From positions 61,447,725-61,511,724 of the forward strand of contig OZ038383.1 of NCBI GenBank assembly GCA_964036045.1: DNA of 64,000 nucleotides, given 5' to 3'. Each line of letters opens with the position of its first letter. Position 1 is the first letter of the stretch. Below, piece by piece: positions 1 through 8,144 of this stretch. The notes beneath the pieces were generated by a model that was given only the letters and a program-made list of their open reading frames with translations, did no database searches and was not told the origin of the DNA. The DNA comes from Eutreptiella sp. 'Long Island Sound 2002'. Lineage: Eukaryota; Euglenozoa; Euglenophyceae; Eutreptiales; Eutreptiaceae. The position numbers and the translations under genes are program-made.

Positions 1-592
1 CCTCCTTCCTGTTGCCCCTGAGGGCAAACTCCCGGTGCCGGTACACGCGGGGGTCCGGCTTCAGTCGTATATTGGCCTCGCCGTACGGTCCGCGCACCAG
101 TGGTGGGAACACGGGCTTTCCACAGCAGAAGGTATCCCCATGCTTGTGCTTAAGCCTGGGCCTCAATGCCTGGGCCTTGGGGCACTCATCGGCCTCCGCC
201 TCTTCTTTGATGGGCACCAGCACGACTGGGCTTACATGAAGGGTGTGGTTCCCACTCCGTTTCGGCTCTGGGGGTCTTCTGAAGTTGCCCATCGGCCCAT
301 CTGTGGCCTTGCCTCGGAACAGGTCATCATAGGTGGGTGGGTTCCCGCCAACTGGCTCATCCTGGCTCAACATGTGGTCCAATACCCTCCTTACGAAGGT
401 AGTGCCATCATACGAACCACAGATGATGGTGTCGACTTCCCACCAGGCTTTGTCCTGGCCTCTTCCCTCTCGCTGGCTTACCCAGTCATGAAAGTGTCGA
501 TCCATACACCCCTGAACCAAATCCAGCTCCTCGTCAGAGAAAAGGTCCTCAGATTCGCCAATTTCAGCGGCGCAAACCGCGAAGCATTGCCG
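1..592 (-). pseudogene. Pol fragment: linker and start of reverse transcriptase (truncated by window edge)
   Basis: Translating the reverse complement gives, near positions 10-80, a stretch containing RLKPDPRVYRHREFAL. It aligns with RIKLMPNPKIYRHREYQL, which sits just before the RT domain in the plus-strand element (about 39,380-39,430). Further upstream, DEELDLVQGCMDRHFHDW and WWEVDTIICGSYDGTTFV correspond to linker segments of the same protein (HAEIDHLVNYM..., WWDDKMLVTGKYEKDEFV). This is therefore the coding strand, and plus-strand frames here are antisense shadows. The RT catalytic motifs would be to the left of the window. Confidence 0.65.
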
Positions 593-886
593 TCATGGCT
601 CCGCTATCACACAATTGACAAACACACAGTCCGTGGCGTGGGCCTGTTCCAGGTTCCCATCCAGATGGTGGAAATCCGTTGGCCATCTCTGGCTTGGCAT
701 AGGCTCTCCCTTAGCGTCCTCATAGACACTCTCCCCGGCCGGTAGGACGCCCATGTCAAAGGTCATGTTGGTCAACGAGACCACCCAATCTCGGGTGCTT
801 TCCCCCTCGGTACACCCCATCGGGACAACAGGCACTGCCATGGAATGGTCATTGCGGATCTTCACAACCACTCTGGGGATGTCCAC
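593..886 (-). pseudogene. Pol linker fragment between protease and RT
   Basis: A 97-codon open stretch containing YEDAKGEPMPSQRW, which matches WIDAKGLSMPSPGQAW of the plus-strand element (residues about 68-84 of its RT-containing frame). It ends at a TGA (593-595) after which the same frame continues with recognisable homology. The stop is therefore a single nonsense change in a decayed pol, not the end of a protein. No catalytic residues lie in this linker, and its function in the polyprotein is not known. Confidence 0.55.
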
Positions 887-906
887 TCTGGGTCAGTGGA
901 TCCACA

Positions 907-1293
907 TCAGACGTTATACCGAACCCACTGCTTCTTCGGTGCAGAGTCCTGGGCGCTCCAGTACTTCTCACACACGCGAAGGTGGGCCGAGATTCCTAAG
1001 GAGAACGTATCCCGGGCCGGAGCCGGTGTTCCCAGATCAGCTGCTACTCCGTACCCCACTTCTGGCTTGACACCGTACGCCGGGTATGTCGGCCCTGCAG
1101 GCCCGACCCCCAGTGAGGCTATTTGGAGCCGATGGCGCTCAGGGTGGATCCATTTGCACTCCACATTGTGTTGAAATGACAATAGCCAGGAGAGTTGGTC
1201 CTCCTGGTACGGGGTCATAGAGGCCTGAGCCGGGGGAACGCGTGATTCTGTCTCAATCATGAAGTTGTACCCGACAATCATATCCCAGTCCAT
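907..1293 (-). pseudogene. Pol fragment downstream of protease
   Basis: This frame starts with MDWDMIVGYNFM, matching TDWDMIMGYDFM immediately after the protease of the plus-strand element (about 38,065-38,100). It then shares a W-rich segment and a charged C-terminal part. It overlaps the protease frame (1278-1796) by 16 bases in a different phase, so one indel near 1,285 separates the two. It ends at a stop before the next linker piece at 886. The MDWDMI.GY motif is typical of the segment following the retropepsin fold in this lineage. Confidence 0.6.
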
Positions 1294-1796
1294 CTGGGCT
1301 CGTAGAACTTCCCCTTGAGGAGGATATCCTTCCCGAGGTCCGGGCGGCTCAGTTCACAATGGTTCATGAATTGCAGAGCAATCTCGGCTTCCCTCCTCCC
1401 TCCCACCATGTACTGGCCATTTGCTACCTTCAGGCCCACGGGTCTTCGACGTGTGGTAAGACAATCTGGCGGACCTAGGCCAGCCTTGATCAGACTGACC
1501 TGGGCGCCTGTGTCAACCAGTGCGTCGCAGACTCCTTCCCCATCACCACATAAGGCTCGGATCTTCATGTGAAGCTGCGAACACGGCGCACGGCGTGGAA
1601 AGCTCAGAATTTCCGGCCTATCCAGAAATTCAATCAGCAAGTGGTGCAGGTTGTGGGTAATGGGCTCTGACAGTACATCTGCAGTGTCCAGCTGCGGTCC
1701 GGGTGATCCTCTGATGCTCTTGGAAAGATCTTGTAGCACGTCCAATACATTCTTGGTCGCAAAAGAAGGACTGGGTGCAAGGGTTGGTACTTTCAC
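1278..1796 (-). pseudogene. Retropepsin-like aspartic protease of the minus-strand LTR element
   Basis: The frame contains ALVDTGAQVSLIKAG with the aspartic-protease signature D-T-G-A at residues 95-98 (bases about 1514-1503), then VGLKVANGQYMVGG, matching VRLKVANGEIMGGG of the plus-strand element. Retropepsins cleave Gag-Pol and work as dimers, each subunit giving one catalytic Asp. The upstream 85 residues are the Gag-Pol spacer. The frame ends by running into a frameshift (next piece 907-1293), so this copy cannot make an uninterrupted Pol. Confidence 0.75.
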
Positions 1797-2235
1797 CGGG
1801 GACCTTGGTCAAATAGGAAGATCCGCCTAGGGCGGTCATCGCTCCAGCACTTGCCCTCACCCAGCAATTGCTACTCTTTTTCCTCTCCGGTATTGTTCCC
1901 AGTCTTCCGCTGTGTGAACGTCCGGGGGAAACGACAATTCCGGACCTGGATGGCGCGGAGTTGACCACAACGCCATCCTGCGACAGCCATAGCAGGAGCC
2001 TTTGGTAGCACAAGCTCCACTAAGGGGCGTCGCTGGTTGGGGTGTCCTCCTCTGCCGCGACCTCGCTCACCGTATTACCTTTTCTCTTCGACCGGCCTTT
2101 GCCCATCTGGTCCCTGTCCTCGTCCTTGTCCTTGTCTGACTTAGGACCCCAGGCTCTCTTGGTCTCATCATTCTCCTTCGCGAGCTCGGTACCAACCATC
2201 ATCAGCTTGGGGAGCTCATGCTTGGACACTTCCAC
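1797..2235 (-). pseudogene. Gag C-terminal basic tail and Gag-Pol junction, decayed
   Basis: The 2020-2235 frame is a charged, Lys/Asp/Arg-rich segment (KSDKDKDEDRDQMGKGRSKR) following the nucleocapsid knuckle. This is where the plus-strand element has its GKGQGKGQGKGGGKG tail. Between 1,797 and 2,019 one frame reads RHPGPELSFPPDVHTAEDW, plausibly the spacer before the protease, but it holds stops. The basic composition suits RNA binding. The assignment rests on position and composition only. Confidence 0.45.
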
Positions 2236-2607
2236 CTCGGCTTCCCGGAGGTGGGCTGGCGCACGCTTCTTTGACCTGTCTTCCTTCTTATACGTCTTTG
2301 TGTCCGCGTTGTGGGTTGGGAGCGTCCGATGGTCCTATTGGAAGGATGACTTCCGCCCGTAGCAGACAAAGCAGCCCAGATGGTTAGCTCGGAGGAACTG
2401 CTCAAGGGACAACCGTGGATCGCCAACGCGGTGGGGCTCCTTCTTTTTTTTCTTCTTGCACCCCTGCAGAAGGTACTCCCAGCTTCCCCGGCTGCCTCCT
2501 TTGTGCAGATTGTTGGCCAAAATGGCACAGACGGCGACCTCAGCTGGTTCTTCCTCGCCGTCATCATCGTCAAGACCTTCACCGACTTTGGGTCCTGCAG
2601 GGTCCAT
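2236..2607 (-). pseudogene. Gag nucleocapsid region with C-X2-C zinc-knuckle remnant
   Basis: The minus-strand frame 2335-2607 passes an acidic stretch (EGLDDDDGEEEPAE) and a Lys run (GCKKKKKKEP). It reaches HLGCFVCYGRKSS just before a stop at 2,335, and homology continues after it (HRTLPTHNADTKTY). The plus-strand element has DGCWVCYGKQNNHQHDH followed by DDKKTYFAAHPDKK in the same place. Such Cys/His knuckles bind genomic RNA in Gag. The knuckle is cut by the stop, so it is broken in this copy. Confidence 0.6.
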
Positions 2608-2628
2608 GACAGCTTCCCTGTCAGACCC

Positions 2629-3480
2629 TCAGCCCACACAGTGGACGCCGCGGTCGCCCCCTTGCAGCCCGCGGTTGCGGGCAACGTTCTTGTACTCCTT
2701 GAGTACTACCTCTCCGAACCACTCAAGCGGGTCGTCACAGGTCATCGGCGCCGGGATGGCCTGCAAACAGATTGTCTGGCCACCCACCTCACACTGGTCC
2801 AGGCGCCAAATCGCTGCCTTCTCGCGATCCCCTGGGACGGTGATGAGGAGGGCGTTCCGCAGGGACTGTGTGTTGAAGTCCCGGGCCACGTTGGCTTTCA
2901 GCCAGCTCACCACCTTCTTGTGGTGCCCCTTTTTGAGCATCATCTTGACGGTGTGGTTACTCATCTTCGCTTCCTCCTTTTGTGACCCGCTTCACGCAGG
3001 CGTCCGGCAGGAGTTTAAGCAGGCGGGACTGCTCATCATCCTCGTTCAAGTCCTCTATGTTCCGACAGAACAGAACGTATTGTCCCCGGAAGACCCGCCA
3101 GTCCCGCAGGCGGATCTACTTGCCATCATTCAGCAGCTTGATGGCTCTCCACCTCTTGGCGGCGACCTGCAGGGTGTCGACCCGTTCTTGCTCGTTGAGC
3201 CACTTCTTGGCCTCCCTGAGGGTCGTCAGCTTCCCCTCCTTGGTGGCCACAAAGTACAGCTCTTGGAGGACTTCCAGCAGGCGTCACTGGAACCTTTTCA
3301 AGACATATTTCTCCGCCTCGGCTGGATTCCATGTCTTCAGTGACGGTCATCCCGAAGTCGTCCAGCTTCTCCAAGAAGCGGGCGGGCTTGAGGGAGTTCG
3401 CATCGTACATGGGAGGCTGGATATCTTTCCGATCTTCCCACACGGCGGCGTCCGCAGCCTTGGACACAATGAACGCCTGC
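2629..3480 (-). pseudogene. Gag capsid-like region, decayed
   Basis: Going leftward on the minus strand from 3,480, successive frames give WEDRKDIQPPMYDANSLKPA, AKKWLNEQERVDTLQ, RDWRVFRGQYVLFCRNIED and MSNHTVKMMLKKGHHKKVV (the open frame 2629-2964). These parallel IKIPYYDGNPSNLDDL, PQWLEDEERVDAP and the EWNRYIRKYRRSLKLM.DW segment of the plus-strand element (36,050-36,600). A TAG near 3,115 and at least one frame change around 3,320 break it. The helix-rich, Trp-containing pattern is typical of Ty3/Gypsy capsid. No single frame spans it. Confidence 0.55.
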
Positions 3481-5580
3481 CGCGAGATCAACCATGATTC
3501 CCATCCGCCGCCACATCCATTCACTCCCCGATGTCTGGCCGGCTGCGCCGCGGCTCGTCCACGTACCCTCCTCCAGGGACTTCTCAGTGTACACCTTCCA
3601 TGTACTCTTCCTCCTCGCGGTGTCGGCAGCTCCGGCTGGCAGCTTCCTGTCGCGCTCCGGGGGGTGGGGTGATCCTGAAGTGCTCCATGGCGTCTCCATC
3701 GGGTACTTTGATGTTCCAATCCGTGTCCTTCTCGGGGACCTGATCCCTCAGCGCTTCGTACCGGCCATACGCCAGTGGGGCTGGCTCCAGGGCCTGCATC
3801 GGGCGCTTCGGGTGCACGAGGGTGCGGACCGGGTCGCGGCGTCTGCGGTAGTCGGCACTCAGCCAGTCATCACGCTCTGCATCCCTGCTGCGCGGGCTTG
3901 GCATGGGGTCGCTCCGCCATGCGCTGCCACGCACGGAGGGCACGTGGTCGATCTGAGGGGCTCCGCCGCGGGCGCAGGATCACCCTGGAACAGTTCAAGG
4001 TTCCCAGCTGTTGTCCGAGCACGAGTTGAGAGGCGGTGGGTCGCTTCTGGCGCTTCCCGTGTCCTCCAAACTTTCCTGCCTCCTCAGCAGCTCAGTGACC
4101 ACGCCGCACAGCTTCTCAGCTTCCCTCTTGGAAACGCCCAGCTCCTTCCAGGCCTTGGTGGCAACGTTCGCGCTCATGGTGGTCGCAGTCTTGTGATTCT
4201 GGGCCTCGCGCACCAAGTTCCATATCTCCCCCGTGAAGTACACGATCCATCTTGAGGTGCCCTAGTGTATGTTGGATCCTGGCGGTCCATCTGACGGGTC
4301 ACCACCCTGTGGTCTGCCAGGTCGTCCTCCGCCTGGTAGTTCTTTGCCTGGTGGTCCTCCAGGTGGTCCTCCTCCTGGCGGTCCTCCTGGTGGTGCTCCG
4401 CCTGGTAGTCCAGCGGGCAGTCCGCCATCTGGAGATCCTCCTCCCGGGGGGCCCGACAGGACGCCGGATGAGCTGGCCCCTGGGCCGATTCCCATGTCGT
4501 GGTCAGAGTCCGTGTCTCCCAATCAACGTCCAGACCTCGGCGGGTGTCGGCACGGGGGGCTTTCCCTGCTGCAATGGGGAGATTGGAGGCCCTCTCCATC
4601 CAAACCCAGAAGGGGTGCGTTCGCCTGAGCCACCTACGGCTCTGAGAACTCCCATTCTGCAGCCCGTGGCCTCTCAGCGATGCCAACGATCTCCTCCATC
4701 GCCATCCCAGCAGGTGACGAAGGGGTCAGAGTCGTGGGGGTGATTCTCAGCGGAGCCCCGTCCCCTTTCAGAGATCTCACTTGCCCTTGCAGCGGTGACA
4801 GGGGCATGGCCGCTGCCGTCGCTGCTCCGGGAGTCCTCCGCGTTCAGGTCTATCCTCATCCCCGAGGCGGAGTCCCCTTTGAAGAGCCTTCGAAGGGTGT
4901 CCACACGGGGCCCTCCGGGGGGCTTGTCGCGCTTGATATTCTTCCCGGCCTCCTGCAGAGCCCCGATGGTGGCCTCAGCGGGATGCCCCTGGCCTCCTTG
5001 TGGATGCGGGCAGTCCCCTCCTCACGCACCCTTTGCGACTGGGCCTTCTCCGCTTCCAAGCCCCTGATCTCCGCTTCGGACGTGGCCTCCTCCTTGGGGA
5101 CTTTCTGTCGCGCGGTCTCGGTGGCTTCCGGCTTTGTGGCGTCCGGTCAGACCCTTTTCTCTGCGCCCTTTCGTGCCCTATCTTGGGCCAGGGCTTCCTC
5201 CAATGCCCCTACGTCTGCATTCTTCTTGGCGATGGCCTCCTGGGCGGCGCCGGCCTCACGAGCAGCCGCCGCATCCCGCGCATCTGCCTCCATCTCACAC
5301 CTCTCACTGGCAGTGACCGCTTCCCGCGGAGCCGCGGCTCTGACTGCTGCTGAGATGGCTGCCACGGCCGAGGCGTCGGCCGCCATGCCATTCTCCACGT
5401 GCAAAGCCCCCTCCTGCCTGATGAGGACAGCTCTGTCCACACCAGCGTTCTGCTGCGCGGCGCGGTCCCAGGAAACTCAGTGGTTGCGGGGCACGCCGCG
5501 GAGGCGCTCGCAAGCGCGGGCCACCTCGGCTTGTTGGGGGGCGGCGCTGCTGTAGCGGGCAGAGGGCCCTCCCCTAGTGG
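3481..5580 (-). pseudogene. Gag N-terminal region: coiled coil and Gly/Pro-rich linker, decayed
   Basis: The minus frame 5147-5440 is Ala/Glu-rich with heptad-like spacing (GAAQEAIAKKNADVGALEEA), predicted coiled coil. It stops at a TGA near 5,147 but continues in phase with AEIRGLEAEKAQSQRVREEG. Frame 4674-4904 reads DTLRRLFKGDSASGMRIDLN. Frame 4262-4522 is almost pure Gly/Pro (GLPGGAPPGGPPGGGPPG). Frame 3995-4243 is helical (KAWKELGVSKREAEKLCGVV). The plus-strand element also has a coiled coil at its Gag N-terminus (35,220-35,470). Several frame changes make it non-functional. Confidence 0.45.
4270..4460. repeat. Imperfect GGTCCTCC-type simple repeat
   Basis: On the plus strand the motif ggtcctcc/ggtggtcc recurs with small variations, giving the Gly-Gly-Pro-Pro tract on the minus strand. 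It lies inside the decayed gag linker and probably arose by slippage there. Confidence 0.6.
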
Positions 5581-5589
5581 CCGACTCCA

Positions 5590-6045
5590 CGTTGCTGCTT
5601 GGGCCTCAGTGCTTCATGGTGGTTGCCCTTGGATCTTCAGGCAACCACCATGAAGTCGCCCATGGTGGGAGCGCATGGCTCTTTAGCCGGCCAGTCCCCC
5701 TCGTGGAGGTTGGGGCTAAGAGCGAACACGTCTCGGCTGTCACGCCAGACACACCACTTCCGCTGCCACTGGTACTCCCAGCACACCGCTTGGAGTTCCG
5801 CTTCGCTCTCGCACTGATGTCGCTGCTTGGGCCTCAGTGCTTCATGGTGGTTGCCCTTGGATCTTCAGGCAACCACCATGAAGTCGCCCATGGTGGGAGC
5901 GCATGGCTCTTTAGCCGGCCAGTCCCCCTCGTGGAGGTTGGGGCTAAGAGCGAACACGTCTCGGCTGTCACGCCAGACACACCACTTCCGCTGCCACTGG
6001 TACTCCCAGCACACCGCTTGGAGTTCCGCTTCGCTCTCGCACTGA
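5590..6045. repeat. Two-copy 228-bp direct tandem duplication, each copy with a 16-bp perfect inverted repeat
   Basis: The sequence starting near 5,590 recurs 228 bases later (5,818-6,045) with essentially no differences seen by eye. Each copy contains cttcatggtggttgcc (5612-5627; 5840-5855) and its exact reverse complement ggcaaccaccatgaag (5640-5655; 5868-5883), separated by a 12-base loop. 228 is 76 codons, so the duplication keeps phase on either strand. It lies in the leader part of the minus-strand gag. Confidence 0.9.
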
Positions 6046-6055
6046 TGGTCACATC

Positions 6056-6300
6056 CTCCCGAAAGTCCACGTAGTCAGGGGCACATACGCCTCCCTCAGG
6101 CCGGGAGTGACAAAACTCGCCGCCCTGCTCGAGCCCTTGCATGAGGCCCCGGATGATAGCTAGCCAGGGCTCCCGACGCACATTCTTGGGGCTGGCCATG
6201 GGGCTTGGTTGTGGCTGTGGTTGTGGTTGAGGTTCATGATGCAGAAGCTGCAAGGACTAGTTGATGTCAGAGTCCTCCTACTGTTCATGCGGATGCTGCA
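6056..6300 (-). pseudogene. Gag leader fragment next to the nested insertion
   Basis: A minus-strand frame (5834-6253) begins MQLLHHEPQPQPQPQPSP, then NVRREPWLAIIRGLMQGLEQ, and enters the 228-bp duplication, where it stops. The PQ run comes from a ggttgtggctgtgg simple repeat at 6,207-6,233. The fragment is the continuation, across the nested element, of the short frame at 11,692-11,849. I do not recognise a domain. Confidence 0.35.
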
Positions 6301-6313
6301 GGGACTCATGGAT
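6301..6313. repeat. Target-site duplication, left copy
   Basis: gggactcatggat here recurs at 11,683-11,695. The two copies bracket the non-LTR-type insertion. The final t may belong to the adjoining T8 run. Confidence 0.8.
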
Positions 6314-7850
6314 TTTTTTTGAATGTTCTTAACCGCATCAACTTGTTCTGGGGCTGACGTCCCCCATTGAAAGTATTTACAACATGCATAAGGAGAGAAT
6401 CAGTGGCGGCGATGATCTCTTCCAATGGGGCCCTGGCAGGGGCGTCCTGGAGGTCCCGGCACCAGTCGGAGATGAGCCGTATGCTGTTGGAGAACTGTTG
6501 CTTTTCGTCACTAGAAAGCTTCCGAAAAATGCAAGGGGGGAGTGGGGGCTGAGACAGAAGGATCGGGGAGGGGCACTGGAAGACTGCAACCACTGGGTGG
6601 TGGTCAGAGATGGTGTAGTCCGTGAGGATCGACGCATCCAGAAGGGGAAAGTGCGACACTAGGCGAGGGGATGCAAAGATGTAATCCAGCCTTGCTTCGC
6701 TGTCCCAGCGGTCGCTTGCGTAGCGGTTGTACTGCCTGAGGGAGGGGTGCTCTGACCTGAAAGTGTCCACCAACCTAGATGGGAGGTATTCCACCTCCCC
6801 CGTGAGCCAGTGCCACTCATGTAGATCGACCAAGCTGTGCTGGTCAAGTCCGGGATCCAGAACGCAGTTAAAATCACCCTCCACAATGTGATTGGGATGA
6901 TCGTTGAAATAAGAAGCAAGAACTCGCTGTATGGTGTCGCGGTACGGAGCTGGGGCCCCCGTGCGCACCGGGGGGGAGTAAACAGAGAAGACGTGTAAGG
7001 GAGTTGCCTCCGGAAGGGATATTTTGGCACCACAGATAAGGCCGTCGCTGTCTCTGGGCGGGACACAGCTGGTATATCTCGCGATGCGCGGGCCAGCAAT
7101 GACCGACACCCCGTGTCTGTGGCCGCAGACATTTGAGAAGACCTTAGCGCGGTCATTGCCGAAGGCGTACCGCTGTGGGAGGAGAGGGGGAGAGTTTAGC
7201 TCCTGAAGGAGTATAATGTCATATCCCTCGTTTAGGAAATGCAAGATTGCCGCGGGTGTGTTCTGGCTCTTTGCCGTGTTGAAGGACACGACACGGATGG
7301 CCGGGACAGAGGGAAGAGAAGGGGGGGGGCGGCGCAAGCGTTTAGGTTTGAAGGGCTTGTGCACTTGGGGGGGAGGGGGGAAGGAGGGTGTCTGAATGGA
7401 GGAATAGCGGGCACCCAGTGGGGAGTCCGGTGTCAGAAGCGTTGGTATGTGGGCAGGGTCCTCATTCTGTATTGAGGGGTTGGGTTCGCACTGTTCTAGC
7501 GCAGAAATCCGAGAGTGAAGTGCTTGTGTGTATGCTTTGGGCGAGTGGCGTAAGGCCGTGTCACAGGCAGTGCGAAGAGAGCGGTGTATAGCCAGGTCTG
7601 TGGAGACACTTGTGTCTGGGACCAATATTCTCGGATTGATGTGTGCTTGCTCCACAGGGAGAATCTCCGCGATGTGAGAGACGGTGGCGGTGAGGGAGGC
7701 ACCGTGCACGCCCACGCGGGCGAGGACCTCTTGACACCGTCTCATGTTACCCCTACTGCGGTGGCACTGACGGGCGGGAGGGGGGCAGAAAGAATATGGG
7801 GACGGGTAGCATTCGGTAGACTCATCAGAGCTTCCCACAAGGGGAACCAC
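6306..7850 (-). CDS. Endonuclease/exonuclease/phosphatase (APE-type) domain of a non-LTR retroelement
   Basis: The 514-codon frame carries the full EEP catalytic set: RVVSFNT (Asn191), ILLQELNS (Glu217), VYSPP (Tyr291), EGDFNCVLD (Asp326, Asn328), RLDYIF (Asp389) and ISDHHPV (Asp416, His417). The domain covers residues about 185-425 (bases 7298-6576). In non-LTR elements this enzyme nicks target DNA to prime reverse transcription. Residues 1-180 are Pro-rich and unassigned. About 90 residues follow the domain, and the frame ends inside the target-site duplication. The first codon shown is GTG; the phase is open back to a TAA near 7,937, and the first in-frame ATG is near 7,745. The true start is uncertain. 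It could also be entered from the upstream frame. Confidence 0.85.
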   Translation of the reverse strand: MVPLVGSSDESTECYPSPYSFCPPPARQCHRSRGNMRRCQEVLARVGVHGASLTATVSHIAEILPVEQAHINPRILVPDTSVSTDLAIHRSLRTACDTALRHSPKAYTQALHSRISALEQCEPNPSIQNEDPAHIPTLLTPDSPLGARYSSIQTPSFPPPPQVHKPFKPKRLRRPPPSLPSVPAIRVVSFNTAKSQNTPAAILHFLNEGYDIILLQELNSPPLLPQRYAFGNDRAKVFSNVCGHRHGVSVIAGPRIARYTSCVPPRDSDGLICGAKISLPEATPLHVFSVYSPPVRTGAPAPYRDTIQRVLASYFNDHPNHIVEGDFNCVLDPGLDQHSLVDLHEWHWLTGEVEYLPSRLVDTFRSEHPSLRQYNRYASDRWDSEARLDYIFASPRLVSHFPLLDASILTDYTISDHHPVVAVFQCPSPILLSQPPLPPCIFRKLSSDEKQQFSNSIRLISDWCRDLQDAPARAPLEEIIAATDSLLMHVVNTFNGGRQPQNKLMRLRTFKKNP

Positions 7851-8144
7851 AGGATTTTGTGGGCTGGTACACAGTGAGCACAGATCAGCCCGGTCAGGGC
7901 ATACCTGGCGGTCACAGGGGTTCAGGAATTCATGTTACGTACAGGGGGAGTGGTAGAGCGATGGCCTTGCCATGCCTGAGAACATGCAATAATGGTGATG
8001 GAGGGTATCTGGGGTCTTAAAGCGAAGACCACGTCTCATGTGCACAGAAGGGTGACGCCGAGTGTAGGTTCCTTAATTCGTCTCATGTTGCTCTGGGTCC
8101 GGGGGCTCTGAGGATGTCGTATGGAGGCCCGTTCCTACACCAGT
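7851..8144 (-). other. Spacer between the AlkB frame and the endonuclease frame
   Basis: This 294-base stretch has no complete gene. The endonuclease phase stays open to about 7,937 and encodes a small Cys cluster (NPCDRQVCPDRADLCSLC; C-X4-C and C-X2-C), possibly the remnant of a zinc-binding segment. Beyond that I see nothing I can name. Confidence 0.4.

Noticed and set aside
35-745. A 236-codon plus-strand frame at the left edge
   Set aside because: It is antisense to the minus-strand pol linker, which has clear homology to the plus-strand element.
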